DNA of 38,289 nt from Enterococcus_E cecorum_C (GCF_052119425.1 NZ_JBQKFH010000024.1:1-38289); one strand, 5' to 3'; shown: positions 8,663 to 18,129, counted from the first letter of the stretch. Translations and numbers: made by a program. Notes: a model not told the origin generated them from the sequence alone.

Positions 8663-9655
8663 ATGAAGATAGCAGTCGATGCAATGGGCGGCGATTATGC
8701 TCCAGAAGCAATCGTTAAAGGTGTGATGTTGGCCCGTGAAAAATTTAATGATATTGAATTTCAACTTTATGGTAAAGAAGCAGAAATTAGAAAATATTTA
8801 ACAGATGATCGCAATATAACAATTATTCATACGGATGAAAAAATCAATAGCGATGATGAGCCAGTAAAAGCCATTCGTCGTAAAAAACAAGCTTCGATGG
8901 TTTTAGCTGCTCAAGCCGTAAAAGATGGACGGGCTGATGCGATTCTTTCTGCCGGTAATACCGGAGCATTATTAGCGGCTGGTTTATTTGTTGTCGGACG
9001 GATTAAAGGAATTGAACGACCTGGTTTGATGTCTACTTTACCGATGATTGGTTCGACAGGCGGTTTTGACATGCTTGATTTAGGTGCCAATGCCGATAAC
9101 AAACCAGAACATCTAGTCAAATATGCCATTTTAGGCTCTTATTATGCGGAAAATGTTCGGAAAGTGGCCCAACCAAAAGTCGCATTACTCAATAACGGCA
9201 CCGAAGACTCAAAAGGCAATGAATTAACCAAAAAAGCCTTTGAATTATTAAAGGCAACACCAGAAATTAACTTTATTGGCAATATCGAAGCCCGTGAAAT
9301 TCTCGAAGGACGTGCCGATGTGGTGGTTACTGATGGCTTTACAGGGAATGCGGTCTTAAAATCAATTGAAGGAACCGCTCTTAGCATGATGAAATTATTG
9401 AAGCATGCGATTTTAGATAGTGGTATCAAAGGCAAAATGGGCGCTTTACTTTTAAAAGATGGCTTAAAAGATTTGAAGAACCAAATGGATTACTCTAAGC
9501 AGGGCGGAGCGGTATTATTCGGTTTGAAGGCACCTGTCATTAAAGCCCATGGTTCCTCTAAAGAAGAGGCTGTTTATGCTACAATTAAGCAAATACATAC
9601 GATGCTAGAAAGTCGCGTAGTAGAAAAATTAGTTGCTCATTTTGAAGAAGAATAG
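8663..9655 (+). CDS. plsX: Phosphate acyltransferase PlsX
   Basis: PlsX makes acyl-phosphate from acyl-ACP, and in organisms with Fak it interconverts the acyl-phosphate and acyl-ACP pools for phospholipid synthesis. The protein starts with the family signature MKIAVDAMGGDYAPEAIVKG. It contains LSAGNTGALLAAGLF and VTDGFTGNAVLKSIEGTA, and ends at the normal 330 residues. Shine-Dalgarno AAAGGTGAGG precedes the ATG. It follows recG closely and precedes acpP by about 115 bases that contain a separate promoter. With fakA 2 kb upstream, the segment groups fatty-acid uptake with phospholipid entry. Confidence 0.97.
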   Translation: MKIAVDAMGGDYAPEAIVKGVMLAREKFNDIEFQLYGKEAEIRKYLTDDRNITIIHTDEKINSDDEPVKAIRRKKQASMVLAAQAVKDGRADAILSAGNTGALLAAGLFVVGRIKGIERPGLMSTLPMIGSTGGFDMLDLGANADNKPEHLVKYAILGSYYAENVRKVAQPKVALLNNGTEDSKGNELTKKAFELLKATPEINFIGNIEAREILEGRADVVVTDGFTGNAVLKSIEGTALSMMKLLKHAILDSGIKGKMGALLLKDGLKDLKNQMDYSKQGGAVLFGLKAPVIKAHGSSKEEAVYATIKQIHTMLESRVVEKLVAHFEEE

Positions 9656-9697
9656 TGATACTTGCCTGCAATGATTGTCACGAAAATGAAAAAAAAC

Positions 9698-9726
9698 TAG
9701 ACAAAGAGACAATTTATCAGTACAAT
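9698..9726 (+). promoter_or_regulatory. Promoter of acpP
   Basis: TAGACA (9698-9703) and TACAAT (9721-9726) are exactly 17 bases apart and lie about 45 bases upstream of the acpP start. A dedicated promoter would fit the high demand for acyl carrier protein. Confidence 0.6.
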
Positions 9727-9773
9727 GTAGAGTGACTGAACAGTAAAAAGTCACTATTTGGAGGTGAATGCCC

Positions 9774-10016
9774 GTGACACGAGAAGAAGTATTCAGTAAA
9801 GTGGCAGCAATTATTGCCAAACATTTTGAAATCAACGCAGAAGATGTGAAAGAAAATACGAATATTAAAGACGATTTAAATGCTGATTCAATTTCTGTAA
9901 TGGAGTTTGTTTTAGAATTAGAAGATGAATTTGGTACAGAGATTTCTGATGAAGATGCAGAAAAAATCGAAACAGTGGGTGCGGCAGTAGATTATATTGC
10001 TAGTCACTTAGCTTAA
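9774..10016 (+). CDS. acpP: Acyl carrier protein
   Basis: This 80-residue acidic protein carries growing acyl chains on a phosphopantetheine arm. The attachment site is Ser39 in LNADSISVMEFVLELEDEFG, and helix III ends IETVGAAVDYIASHL. GTG at 9774 was chosen as start because GGAGG (9760-9764) is 9 bases upstream. The in-frame ATG at 9768 would leave only 3 bases and would add two residues (MP). The gene has its own promoter and terminator, so it can be expressed apart from plsX. It may be either the housekeeping or a second ACP; copy number cannot be judged here. Confidence 0.93.
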   Translation: MTREEVFSKVAAIIAKHFEINAEDVKENTNIKDDLNADSISVMEFVLELEDEFGTEISDEDAEKIETVGAAVDYIASHLA

Positions 10017-10037
10017 AAAGGTTTATGTGAATTCAAT

Positions 10038-10087
10038 CGCGCGGAGGATAAGTGAGAAGGTCTTGCTTGTACCGCGCGTATTTTTTA
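10038..10087 (+). terminator. Terminator of acpP
   Basis: A GC-rich stem CGCGCGG (10038-10044) pairs with CCGCGCG (10072-10078) across a 27-base loop and is followed by TATTTTTTATTTTT. Confidence 0.85.
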
Positions 10088-10156
10088 TTTTTCGGACAAA
10101 TAGTTTGGAAAAGTCATCAAAAAACTGATAAAAACTCAATAATATCAAGGGTTTGT

Positions 10157-10184
10157 TTGCATTTTAAGGGGATTTTAGTATAAT
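10157..10184 (+). promoter_or_regulatory. Promoter of the rnc-smc-ftsY unit
   Basis: TTGCAT (10157-10162) and a consensus TATAAT (10179-10184) are 16 bases apart and lie about 40 bases upstream of rnc, after the acpP terminator. Confidence 0.65.
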
Positions 10185-10225
10185 AGGAATGTATTTTCAT
10201 ATTAAAAGATAAAGGAATGTTGGTA

Positions 10226-10918
10226 ATGGATCAAAAGCTAATTACAAATTTAAAGGAAAACTATCAAATTATTTTTAATAATGTAAGTTTGTTAGAGCAA
10301 GCATTTACCCATTCGTCTTATGTGAATGAGCATCGCAATTTGCATCTGTCTGATAATGAACGTTTAGAATTTTTAGGTGATGCCGTGTTAGAATTGCTCG
10401 TTTCACGCTTTTTATTCCAAACTTATCCAAATGTCACAGAAGGTAAGTTAACCAAACTACGGGCAGCGATTGTTAGGGAGGATTCTTTGTCACAATTTGC
10501 TAAAGAGTGCCAATTTGACCAAGCCATTCGCTTAGGTAAAGGAGAAGAAAATTCTGGTGGTCGCAAGCGTCCTTCTTTGCTATGTGATTTATTTGAATCT
10601 TTCTTAGGTGCTTTATATTTGGATCAAGGTTTAGAAGTGGTGGAACAATTTTTAAAACAAGTTATCTATCCTAAAGTATTAGCTGGTGCTTTTTCACATG
10701 AGATGGATCATAAGACAAGATTACAAGAAATATTACAAAAAGCAGGCGATGTATTGATTGATTATCGTCTGATTAAAGAAGAAGGCCCTGCCCATGACCG
10801 ACTTTTTTCAACAGAAGTCTATTGTGATCAAGTTTTAATTGGGACAGGTAGCGGTCGTTCGAAAAAACTAGCAGAACAAGCGGCGGCGGCTGATGCTTTA
10901 AGCCATATTGAAGAATAA
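10226..10918 (+). CDS. rnc: Ribonuclease III
   Basis: RNase III cleaves double-stranded RNA, including rRNA precursors. The catalytic signature NERLEFLGDAVLELLVS is at residues 44-60, with acidic metal-binding residues in it and in CDLFESFLGALYLDQG. The C-terminal double-stranded-RNA-binding domain ends STEVYCDQVLIGTGSGRSKK and LAEQAAAADAL. ATG at 10226 was chosen because AGGA lies 9 bases upstream and homologues begin MDxxL. An upstream in-frame ATG at 10217 would overlap that ribosome site. Length is 230 residues, normal. smc follows 13 bases after the stop, the usual rnc-smc pair. Confidence 0.96.
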   Translation: MDQKLITNLKENYQIIFNNVSLLEQAFTHSSYVNEHRNLHLSDNERLEFLGDAVLELLVSRFLFQTYPNVTEGKLTKLRAAIVREDSLSQFAKECQFDQAIRLGKGEENSGGRKRPSLLCDLFESFLGALYLDQGLEVVEQFLKQVIYPKVLAGAFSHEMDHKTRLQEILQKAGDVLIDYRLIKEEGPAHDRLFSTEVYCDQVLIGTGSGRSKKLAEQAAAADALSHIEE

Positions 10919-10931
10919 GCGAGGAAACAAG

Positions 10932-13900
10932 GTGCATTTAAAAAGAATTGAAATTTCAGGATTTAAATCATTCGCTAATCGCACCATTATCGATTTTGAA
11001 AAGAATGTCACGGCGATAGTGGGTCCTAATGGTAGTGGGAAAAGTAATATTACGGAAGCGATTCGTTGGGTATTAGGAGAGCAATCCGCCAAGAGTTTAC
11101 GTGGTGGAAAGATGCCTGATATTATTTTTGCGGGTTCAGATGCTAAAAAAGCCTTAAATCTAGCAGAAGTAACTATGGTTTTAGATAATAGCGACCATTA
11201 CTTACCGGTAGACTATGCCGAGGTTAGTGTGAAAAGACGCTTATTTCGTAATGGGGATAGCGAATTTTATCTGAATAATCAAAGTTGTCGTTTACGCGAT
11301 ATTCAAGAATTATTTATGGATTCTGGCTTAGGTCGTGAGTCTTTCTCTATTATATCTCAAGGGAAAGTAGAAGCGATTTTTAGTAGCAAGGCTGAAGATC
11401 GTCGCGGTATCTTTGAAGAAGCTGCCGGGGTTTTAAAGTACAAACAAAAGAAAAAACAAGCGGAACAGAAATTATTTGAGACGCAGGATAATTTAGATCG
11501 TTTAGCAGATATTATTTATGAATTAACCGAGCAATTAACACCACTTGCCCAACAAAAGCAAGCTGCGCAACAATTTTTAACTTATAAAGAAGAATTAACC
11601 CAAGTCGATGTTTCCTATGTTGTACAAGAAATGCAACAAAGCAAACAAGTATGGGAAGAAGAAAAAGCGCAAATCGCAAGTCTGAAGCAAGAAGTTCAGA
11701 AATTATCCCATGCCTTAACGCAAAGTGAAAATGAATTATTGCGTTTACGTCAAGACCGCGCACATTTAGATGAGCAGTTAGAAGCAAAAAACCAAGACCA
11801 CCTACATTTAGTAGAAGCCTTGAAACAAGCGGAAGGAAAAAAGGCAGTATTACAGGAGCGCTCTTTCCATCAGCAAAAAAATGCCAAAGAATTGCGCCAT
11901 AATCTTGAACAAGTACAGCAACAAATCGAACAGCTGGAAGAAAATCAGCAAACATTGATACAAAAGATTTCGCAAAAAAATGGACAGTATCAACAAATTG
12001 AAAAGCAATTAGCCCAACTACAGCAAGAATTGGCAAAATATCAAAAATCTCCCAAAGAATGGTTGGAAGAATTACGTAACCAGTATTTGGATCAATTGCA
12101 GGCTAAGACTAATTTGCAAAATGAATTAACATTTATCGAAAAGCAAAAGCAACAAGATCAACAGAAAAATCAACAGACCGTAGAAAAACAGCAAGATTTA
12201 CAAGCAACCGTCCGTGAATCAAAAGCAAAATTGGATCAGTTGACTGTTGAAAATGAAGCGTTGCAAAATCAAGTTCAGGCAAAACAACAAGCTTTAGCCG
12301 CTGCGCAAAAACAAGTGACCACCCAACAAGAACATTTACAAAAAGCCCAACAGATGATGTATCGTTTGATGAATGAAAGTCAGCAAGTCCAAGCACGCCG
12401 CAAGACTTTAGCTGACTTGCAAGAAAATTATACGGGCTATTATCAAGGGGTACGTCAAGTCTTAACCCACCGTAAACAATTATCCGGAATCATTGGTGCA
12501 GTGGCTGAATTGCTAGACGTGGATCAACTATATGCTTTGGCTATTGAAACAGCTTTAGGTGCCGCTAGCCAATATATTGTGGTTGAAGATGAAAAAGCTG
12601 CCAGACAAGCGATCACCTTCTTGAAACAACAACGCGCAGGTCGAGCTACTTTCTTACCGCTAACTACGATACAATCACGAAAAGTTACGGAAAATGTCAA
12701 ACAACAAGCCGCTAGTATTCCAGGATTTTTAGGTGTGGCGAGTGAATTGGTGACCTTTGAAGAAAATCATCGTGCCATCATGGAGAATTTACTCGGTGCT
12801 ACATTGATTAGTGAAGATTTAGAGAGCGCCAATCAACTGGCTCGTCGTCTAAATTATCGCTATCGTGTCGTTTCCTTAGAAGGCGATGTGATGAATGCTG
12901 GAGGTTCGATGACCGGGGGTGCGAATAAACGCGCAGGCCAAACGACACTCTTAGGCCATCAACAAGAACTAAACCAATTAAAAGCTAAAGAAGCCTCTGT
13001 CAAAGAACGTTTACTACAAGCGGAAAGTCAAGTGAAGACGCTCCAACAAGACTTAGCGCAAAAACAGGCAGAAGTCGAAAAAATGCGTCAAGCGCTTGAG
13101 CAATTACGCATGAGCCAAACGACAAAAGAAAATCAGGTGACCAACCAAGCGGAAAAACTGGCGCGTTTACAACAAGATTTAACCAATTTTGAGTATGAAA
13201 ATCGTGAAATTACAGAATTATTAGCAGAATATGACCGCGATTTAGCCGATAAACAAGCACAATTGCAAGTAATGGTACAGCAATTAGCCAAACTCAATGA
13301 AGAAATGGATCAGCTAAACACGCAAGCTGATAATCTAGAACTGAAACGAGAAGCCTTGCAACAGGAATTAGCCGATAAACAGGCCGAATTTGCAGTAACC
13401 AAAGAGCAAGTAAACCAATTGCGCCAAAGCTTTACGGCAAATAAAATGGCCCTAGAAGAAGCACAAAAAAATCTAGAGCAATTGAATGTTCAGTTATCGA
13501 TGCTCGATGCGGATTTTTCTGATCAAGAATTAGATGAAGAGACTTTAGATCAGCAAGTATCCCAGTTAAATGAACGTAAATTAGCACTCCAAGAAGAAAT
13601 GCAGGCTTTGCGAGAAAATCGTTATCAAACGCAGCGTCAAATCGACGAACTCGATCAACAATATAATACTAACAATCAAGAACAAAAGGCGAAATTATCT
13701 CAGTTAACCAAACTAGAAGTTCAAGCCAATCGTTCAGAAATTTTATTGGATAATCGCTTGAATTACTTGCAAGAAGAGTATGAATTATCCTTTGAACAAG
13801 CGCAAAAACAAGCCGTTGAACTAAGCGATATCGATCAAGCAAAGGCAAGAATTTATGAATTGAAAAAAGCGATTCAAGAATTAGGACCGATTAATTTATC

Positions 13901-14522
13901 AGCCATTGAGCAATATGAGCAAATCAAAGAGCGCTACGATTTCTTAACTGGTCAATGCGATGATTTATTACAAGCGAAAAATCAGTTGTTTGAAACGATG
14001 AATGAAATGGATGAGGAAGTCAAATTACGGTTTAAAACAACTTTTGATGCAATTGCGACTCAATTTGAACGTGTATTTCCAAATATGTTTGGTGGTGGAC
14101 GTGCACGCTTGAGTTTAACAGATCCACATGATTTGCTGAATACTGGTGTTGAAATCGAAGCCCAACCACCAGGCAAACATTTAAAGAGCTTAAATCTATT
14201 ATCTGGTGGGGAAAGAACATTGACCGCGATTAGTTTGCTATTTGCGATTATTCAAGTTCGTCCAGTACCGTTTTGTGTGCTCGATGAAGTGGAGGCCGCT
14301 TTGGATGAGGCAAATGTATTGCGCTTTGGCAAATACTTACAGACCTATCAAGACGAAACCCAATTTATTGTCGTCACTCACCGTAAAGGAACAATGGAAG
14401 CAGCCAATGTTTTATATGGGGTAACGATGGAAGAATCAGGTATTTCAAAAGTATTATCTGTCCGTCTAGAAGAAATTAGTGAAGGCGGTAATTTGGATAG
14501 AAAAGAGGACAATTATGATTAA
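10932..14522 (+). CDS. smc: Chromosome partition protein SMC
   Basis: SMC forms the ATP-driven condensin ring with ScpA/ScpB that organises and segregates the chromosome. Walker A GPNGSGKS is at residues 31-38. A first coiled coil (about 165-510) leads to a hinge (about 515-660, ending NAGGSMTGGA). A second coiled coil runs to about residue 1000, followed by the signature LLSGGERTLTAISLLFAI (about 1088-1105) and Walker B FCVLDEVEAALDEANV. The coiled coils are unusually rich in glutamine. Length is about 1196 residues. GTG 10932 was chosen because GAGG precedes it and MHLKRIEISGFKSF matches the family start; an upstream TTG lies inside rnc. The 3' end overlaps the next gene by 8 bases. Confidence 0.96.
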   Translation: MHLKRIEISGFKSFANRTIIDFEKNVTAIVGPNGSGKSNITEAIRWVLGEQSAKSLRGGKMPDIIFAGSDAKKALNLAEVTMVLDNSDHYLPVDYAEVSVKRRLFRNGDSEFYLNNQSCRLRDIQELFMDSGLGRESFSIISQGKVEAIFSSKAEDRRGIFEEAAGVLKYKQKKKQAEQKLFETQDNLDRLADIIYELTEQLTPLAQQKQAAQQFLTYKEELTQVDVSYVVQEMQQSKQVWEEEKAQIASLKQEVQKLSHALTQSENELLRLRQDRAHLDEQLEAKNQDHLHLVEALKQAEGKKAVLQERSFHQQKNAKELRHNLEQVQQQIEQLEENQQTLIQKISQKNGQYQQIEKQLAQLQQELAKYQKSPKEWLEELRNQYLDQLQAKTNLQNELTFIEKQKQQDQQKNQQTVEKQQDLQATVRESKAKLDQLTVENEALQNQVQAKQQALAAAQKQVTTQQEHLQKAQQMMYRLMNESQQVQARRKTLADLQENYTGYYQGVRQVLTHRKQLSGIIGAVAELLDVDQLYALAIETALGAASQYIVVEDEKAARQAITFLKQQRAGRATFLPLTTIQSRKVTENVKQQAASIPGFLGVASELVTFEENHRAIMENLLGATLISEDLESANQLARRLNYRYRVVSLEGDVMNAGGSMTGGANKRAGQTTLLGHQQELNQLKAKEASVKERLLQAESQVKTLQQDLAQKQAEVEKMRQALEQLRMSQTTKENQVTNQAEKLARLQQDLTNFEYENREITELLAEYDRDLADKQAQLQVMVQQLAKLNEEMDQLNTQADNLELKREALQQELADKQAEFAVTKEQVNQLRQSFTANKMALEEAQKNLEQLNVQLSMLDADFSDQELDEETLDQQVSQLNERKLALQEEMQALRENRYQTQRQIDELDQQYNTNNQEQKAKLSQLTKLEVQANRSEILLDNRLNYLQEEYELSFEQAQKQAVELSDIDQAKARIYELKKAIQELGPINLSAIEQYEQIKERYDFLTGQCDDLLQAKNQLFETMNEMDEEVKLRFKTTFDAIATQFERVFPNMFGGGRARLSLTDPHDLLNTGVEIEAQPPGKHLKSLNLLSGGERTLTAISLLFAIIQVRPVPFCVLDEVEAALDEANVLRFGKYLQTYQDETQFIVVTHRKGTMEAANVLYGVTMEESGISKVLSVRLEEISEGGNLDRKEDNYD

Positions 14523-15324
14523 ATTAGTAGCTATTGACTTAGATGGTACGCTTCTAACTGATGATAAAAGAATTTCACAAAAAAATTTAACCGTGTTGCA
14601 AAAGGCAAAAGAACAAGGTGTTAAAGTGGTTTTATGTACTGGGCGTCCATTAGCTGCCATCACACCATTTATTGAACAATTAGGATTAAACGAACCTGGT
14701 GATTACAGCATTACGTTTAATGGTGGGTTAGTCCAAAAAAATGATACTGGTGAAATCTTAAGTAAATCAGCGATGACTTTAGAAGATGTACAAAGAATTA
14801 GCCAATTGATGATCGAGCTAGATTTACCATTAGATGTCTTATCAGAAGAAGTGGTTTTACAATTACCAACTTCAACGAATCATCCATCCATTTATCCTGA
14901 ATTAAATGGCTTATTAACTTATAAACCAGCTAAATTAGCAGATTTAACATCAGATGGTCTTTACAATAAGGTCGTTATGGCTTATCATCAAGAATTTTTA
15001 GACCAACAAATTGAAAAAATCCCTGCACAATTTAAAGCAGATTATGAAGTCATTAAAACACGTAGTAATTTATTAGAATTTATGCCTAAAGGAGTGACTA
15101 AAGCATTTGGATTAGATCACTTGGCACAATATTTAGGGATGACGAGCGATGAAGTGATGGCTTTAGGTGATGAAGAAAATGACTTATCGATGATTCAATA
15201 TGCAGGTATGGGTGTGGCGATGGCAAATGCAGTTGAAAAAGTTCGCCAAGCTGCCAATTATATCACTGCAAGCAACGAAGACGACGGTGTCGCTAAAACT
15301 GTTGAGAAATTTGTTTTAAAATAA
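14515..15324 (+). CDS. Cof-type HAD-IIB family phosphatase
   Basis: A 269-residue cytoplasmic HAD-superfamily hydrolase of the Cof/YidA group, which dephosphorylates sugar phosphates or similar small metabolites. Motif I is VAIDLDGTLLTDD, with nucleophile Asp8 and Asp10. Motif II is VVLCTGRPLA. Motif III includes Lys near EFMPKGVTKAFGL, and motif IV is ALGDEENDLSMIQYAG. The start ATG 14515 has RBS AAGAGGA and overlaps the smc stop by 8 bases (ATGATTAA), so translation is probably coupled. The natural substrate cannot be told from the sequence. Confidence 0.92.
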   Translation: MIKLVAIDLDGTLLTDDKRISQKNLTVLQKAKEQGVKVVLCTGRPLAAITPFIEQLGLNEPGDYSITFNGGLVQKNDTGEILSKSAMTLEDVQRISQLMIELDLPLDVLSEEVVLQLPTSTNHPSIYPELNGLLTYKPAKLADLTSDGLYNKVVMAYHQEFLDQQIEKIPAQFKADYEVIKTRSNLLEFMPKGVTKAFGLDHLAQYLGMTSDEVMALGDEENDLSMIQYAGMGVAMANAVEKVRQAANYITASNEDDGVAKTVEKFVLK

Positions 15325-15341
15325 AGAAAAGAGGTGTCATA

Positions 15342-16352
15342 ATGGGCTTTTTTGATAAGATTAAACGTGCTTTTACCGGAGAACAACCCACTGAAGAAGT
15401 AAGTAACGAACAAGAATTACAGACACAAGAGAAATATGATAAAGGTCTTGAAAAAACGCGTAAAACATTCGGTGAACGCATGAATGAGCTCTTTGCCAAT
15501 TTCCGTTCAGTGGATGAAGATTTCTTTGAAGAATTAGAAGAGACTTTAATTGGTGCCGATGTTGGCTTTGAAACATCGATGAAAATTGCTGATGCTTTGC
15601 GCCAAGAAGTGAAACTCAAAAATGTCAAAAAACGTGCCGAAGTCCAAAATGCGATTATCGAAAAATTAGTCAACTTATATGAAGAAGAAGGGCTAAATGA
15701 AAATAATGCCTTGAACATTCAAGAAGATGGCTTAACAGTCATCTTATTTGTAGGAGTGAATGGTGTAGGAAAAACAACCTCCATCGGGAAAATGGCGCAC
15801 CAATATAAGGAACAAGGTAAAAAAGTCTTATTAGCTGCTGCGGATACATTCCGAGCTGGAGCCATTGATCAGTTAGTTGTTTGGGGAGAGCGTGCTGGTG
15901 TCGAAGTGGTAACGAAAGCACCTGGTAGTGACCCTGCTTCAGTCGTTTTTGATGCGATTCAAAAAGCCAAGGAAGAACAGGCGGATATCTTATTAGTGGA
16001 TACGGCTGGGCGTCTACAAAATAAAGTCAACTTAATGAAAGAATTAGATAAAATCAAACGGGTGATTCAGCGTGAAATTCCTGATGCCCCTCATGAAGTT
16101 TTGCTTGTTTTAGATGCGACGACTGGACAGAATGCGATGGTTCAAGCCAAACAATTTAAGGAAACAACCGATGTCACAGGTTTAGTCTTAACCAAATTAG
16201 ATGGTACGGCCAAAGGTGGGATTGTGCTAGCTATCAGAAATGAACTACATCTTCCTGTGAAATTAGTTGGTCTAGGTGAAGGCATTGATGACTTAGAACC
16301 ATTTAGTCCAACTGATTTTGTAGTTGGCCTATTCAGTGGATTACTAGAATAA
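15342..16352 (+). CDS. ftsY: Signal recognition particle receptor FtsY
   Basis: FtsY is the SRP receptor GTPase that docks ribosome-SRP complexes at the membrane. A short acidic N-terminal region (residues 1-50) precedes the N domain. The G domain carries the P-loop GVNGVGKTTSIGKMA (about 137-151), DTFRAGAIDQL, DTAGRLQNK (about 219-227) and TKLDGTAKGG (about 283-292), with the final GLGEGIDDLEPF. Length 336 is typical for Gram-positive FtsY. RBS AAGAGGTG precedes the ATG. The gene closes the rnc-smc-phosphatase-ftsY unit, with 17 bases after the phosphatase and a terminator behind it. The ylxM-ffh pair often found next in other Firmicutes is not here. Confidence 0.97.
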   Translation: MGFFDKIKRAFTGEQPTEEVSNEQELQTQEKYDKGLEKTRKTFGERMNELFANFRSVDEDFFEELEETLIGADVGFETSMKIADALRQEVKLKNVKKRAEVQNAIIEKLVNLYEEEGLNENNALNIQEDGLTVILFVGVNGVGKTTSIGKMAHQYKEQGKKVLLAAADTFRAGAIDQLVVWGERAGVEVVTKAPGSDPASVVFDAIQKAKEEQADILLVDTAGRLQNKVNLMKELDKIKRVIQREIPDAPHEVLLVLDATTGQNAMVQAKQFKETTDVTGLVLTKLDGTAKGGIVLAIRNELHLPVKLVGLGEGIDDLEPFSPTDFVVGLFSGLLE

Positions 16353-16370
16353 ATAATTTGATTCAAAATT

Positions 16371-16402
16371 AGAAGAAGCGGATAGTCCCTTCTTCTTTTT
16401 TT
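16371..16402 (+). terminator. Terminator after ftsY
   Basis: A perfect 8-bp stem AGAAGAAG (16371-16378) / CTTCTTCT (16389-16396) with a 10-base loop is followed by six T. Confidence 0.88.
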
Positions 16403-16429
16403 GTGATGGTGTACGTGAAGTTCGTCTTG

Positions 16430-16438
16430 TGTTAAAAT
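16430..16438 (+). promoter_or_regulatory. Possible extended -10 promoter of murE
   Basis: TGTTAAAAT carries the TGn extension before a TAAAAT hexamer, about 40 bases upstream of the murE ATG. No good -35 hexamer is visible, as can occur at extended -10 promoters. Confidence 0.4.
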
Positions 16439-16476
16439 GGTCCATGACAAATGAAAGTAAAAGATTGGAGATTTTT

Positions 16477-18003
16477 ATGGATTATCAAATTTCCTTACCA
16501 CAAATCCAAGAAATATTATTAAAAAAGCAATTATTAAAAGAAATTATTATAGGTGGTCAGTGGCATTACGCACCCTCTGATAAAATCTTGGCAAAAGTCT
16601 TTCACCATATGACTTATGATTCTCGTGAAGTAGACCAGGATTCTTTATTTTTTTGTAAAGGACTCAATTTTAAAGAAAGCTTTTTAGCTCAAGCCATTGC
16701 CCAAGGATTAACTTGTTATGTCTCTGAAAATTATTATGAACAACAAGCTGCCATTGCTGTTGTTGTTACTGATATAAGAGAAGCGATGGTGGTATTAGCT
16801 CAAGCCTTTTACCAAAATCCACAAGAGCAGTTATTCACCATTGCCATTACGGGGACAAAAGGGAAAACGACGACCGCTTATTTGACGCATCAATTAATCA
16901 ACCAGTTGACGAATCATAAATGTGCACTATTTTCTTCAGAGGAAACGATTTTAGATGGCAAAACGAAGATGAAATCCTCGCTCTCGACTCCAGAAGCTTT
17001 GGTTATTTATCAACAAATGGCTCAAGCAGTTGAAAATCAGATGACGCATTTGGTGATGGAAGTTTCGTCACAAGCTTATAAGATTAAGCGCGTATTTGGT
17101 TTGACCTTTGATGTTGGTTTGTTTTTAAATATTGGCCATGATCATATTAGTCCGATTGAGCATCCGACCTTTGAAGATTATTTTTACTGTAAACGCCAAT
17201 TAATCTTGCACAGTAAAAAGATGATTTTAAATGCAGATATGCCTTATTTTGATTTATTAGTAGAGACTTGTCAGCAAGAAAAAGTCGATTATCTTACTTT
17301 TTCAGAAAAATCAGTGACAGCAGATTATCAATATACAAGTAAAAGTCAGCATGATTTTATCTTGAAAGATCAGCAAACAAATCAAGAACAAGCCATTCAC
17401 CTAGGATTAGTCGGCGAATTCAATCATGCTAATGCAACGGCAGCAATGATGGCCGCACGTCTTGTGGATAGCCATTTATCTTTAGCCCAAGCAGGAGAAG
17501 ACTTAAGTGAAGTGAGTGTGCCTGGTCGGATGAATGCTTTTTATTTGGCAAATGGTGCATTAGTCTTGGTGGATTATGCGCATAACTATTTAAGTCTTAA
17601 AGCGGTCAGCCATGCAGCAAAACAACTTAAGCCAGACGGTAAATTGATTATTTTAACAGGTAGTGCCGGTGGGAAGGCCTTATCTAGAAGACCGGATATG
17701 GGCAAGGCAATTAGTGAAGAAGCCGATGTTGCCTTTTTAACAGCGGATGATCCAAATTTTGAACAAGTTGCAAGTATTAGTGAGGAAATCAAAGCCGCGA
17801 TTACCAATCCAAGTGTCCAAGTCATTCTTGAAGAAAACCGCAAGCAAGCCATTTTGCAAGCACTAGCGATGGCTGATAGTCAAAGTGCAGTTGTATTAGC
17901 GGGTAAGGGCAGTGAAAAAACAATTAAAGTAAACGGACAAGCAATGCCGTATGAAAGTGATATTGAAATTGTAAAAGCTTATATTGCTGAAGAAAAAGCT
18001 TAA
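16477..18003 (+). CDS. murE: UDP-MurNAc-L-Ala-D-Glu:L-lysine ligase MurE
   Basis: MurE adds the third amino acid of the peptidoglycan stem peptide in the cytoplasm. The Mur-ligase P-loop AITGTKGKTTTAY is near residues 122-134. The central domain has the HDHISPIEHPTFEDYFYCKR segment and MEVSSQAYKIKRV. The C-terminal domain carries DDPN at residues 424-427. Lysine-adding MurE enzymes have this motif, while diaminopimelate-adding enzymes have DNPR, so L-lysine is predicted. At 508 residues it is slightly longer than common MurE. ATG 16477 was chosen for TTGGAG six bases upstream; earlier in-frame starts lack a ribosome site. It is transcribed alone between two terminators. Confidence 0.92.
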   Translation: MDYQISLPQIQEILLKKQLLKEIIIGGQWHYAPSDKILAKVFHHMTYDSREVDQDSLFFCKGLNFKESFLAQAIAQGLTCYVSENYYEQQAAIAVVVTDIREAMVVLAQAFYQNPQEQLFTIAITGTKGKTTTAYLTHQLINQLTNHKCALFSSEETILDGKTKMKSSLSTPEALVIYQQMAQAVENQMTHLVMEVSSQAYKIKRVFGLTFDVGLFLNIGHDHISPIEHPTFEDYFYCKRQLILHSKKMILNADMPYFDLLVETCQQEKVDYLTFSEKSVTADYQYTSKSQHDFILKDQQTNQEQAIHLGLVGEFNHANATAAMMAARLVDSHLSLAQAGEDLSEVSVPGRMNAFYLANGALVLVDYAHNYLSLKAVSHAAKQLKPDGKLIILTGSAGGKALSRRPDMGKAISEEADVAFLTADDPNFEQVASISEEIKAAITNPSVQVILEENRKQAILQALAMADSQSAVVLAGKGSEKTIKVNGQAMPYESDIEIVKAYIAEEKA

Positions 18004-18010
18004 TTTATGA

Positions 18011-18063
18011 AAAGAACAAGAGACGAGAATTAGTCGTATTGCCAGTTCTCGGTTCTCTTTGTA
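18011..18063 (+). terminator. Probable terminator after murE
   Basis: AGAGACGAGAA and TTCTCGGTTCTCT can form an interrupted stem with a 2-base bulge, followed only by a short T-run (CTTTGTATG). It is weaker than the other terminators in the window. Confidence 0.5.
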
Positions 18064-18100
18064 TGCACGTTACAATTGTAGGAAAATTAACAAAGTTGGC

Positions 18101-18129
18101 TTGCAAGTTGCAAAATTTATGATTAAAAT
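18101..18129 (+). promoter_or_regulatory. Promoter of the flippase gene
   Basis: TTGCAA (18101-18106) and TAAAAT (18124-18129) are 17 bases apart, about 43 bases upstream of the next ATG. Confidence 0.6.

Noticed and set aside
11512..12036. 174-codon minus-strand open frame inside smc
   Set aside because: It is antisense to the repetitive coiled-coil coding sequence, and its composition follows from the Gln/Glu-rich smc codons. There is no ribosome site and the smc frame is certain.
15293..15718. 141-codon minus-strand open frame over ftsY
   Set aside because: It covers the start of the certain ftsY gene in antisense, has no family resemblance and no suitable ribosome site.
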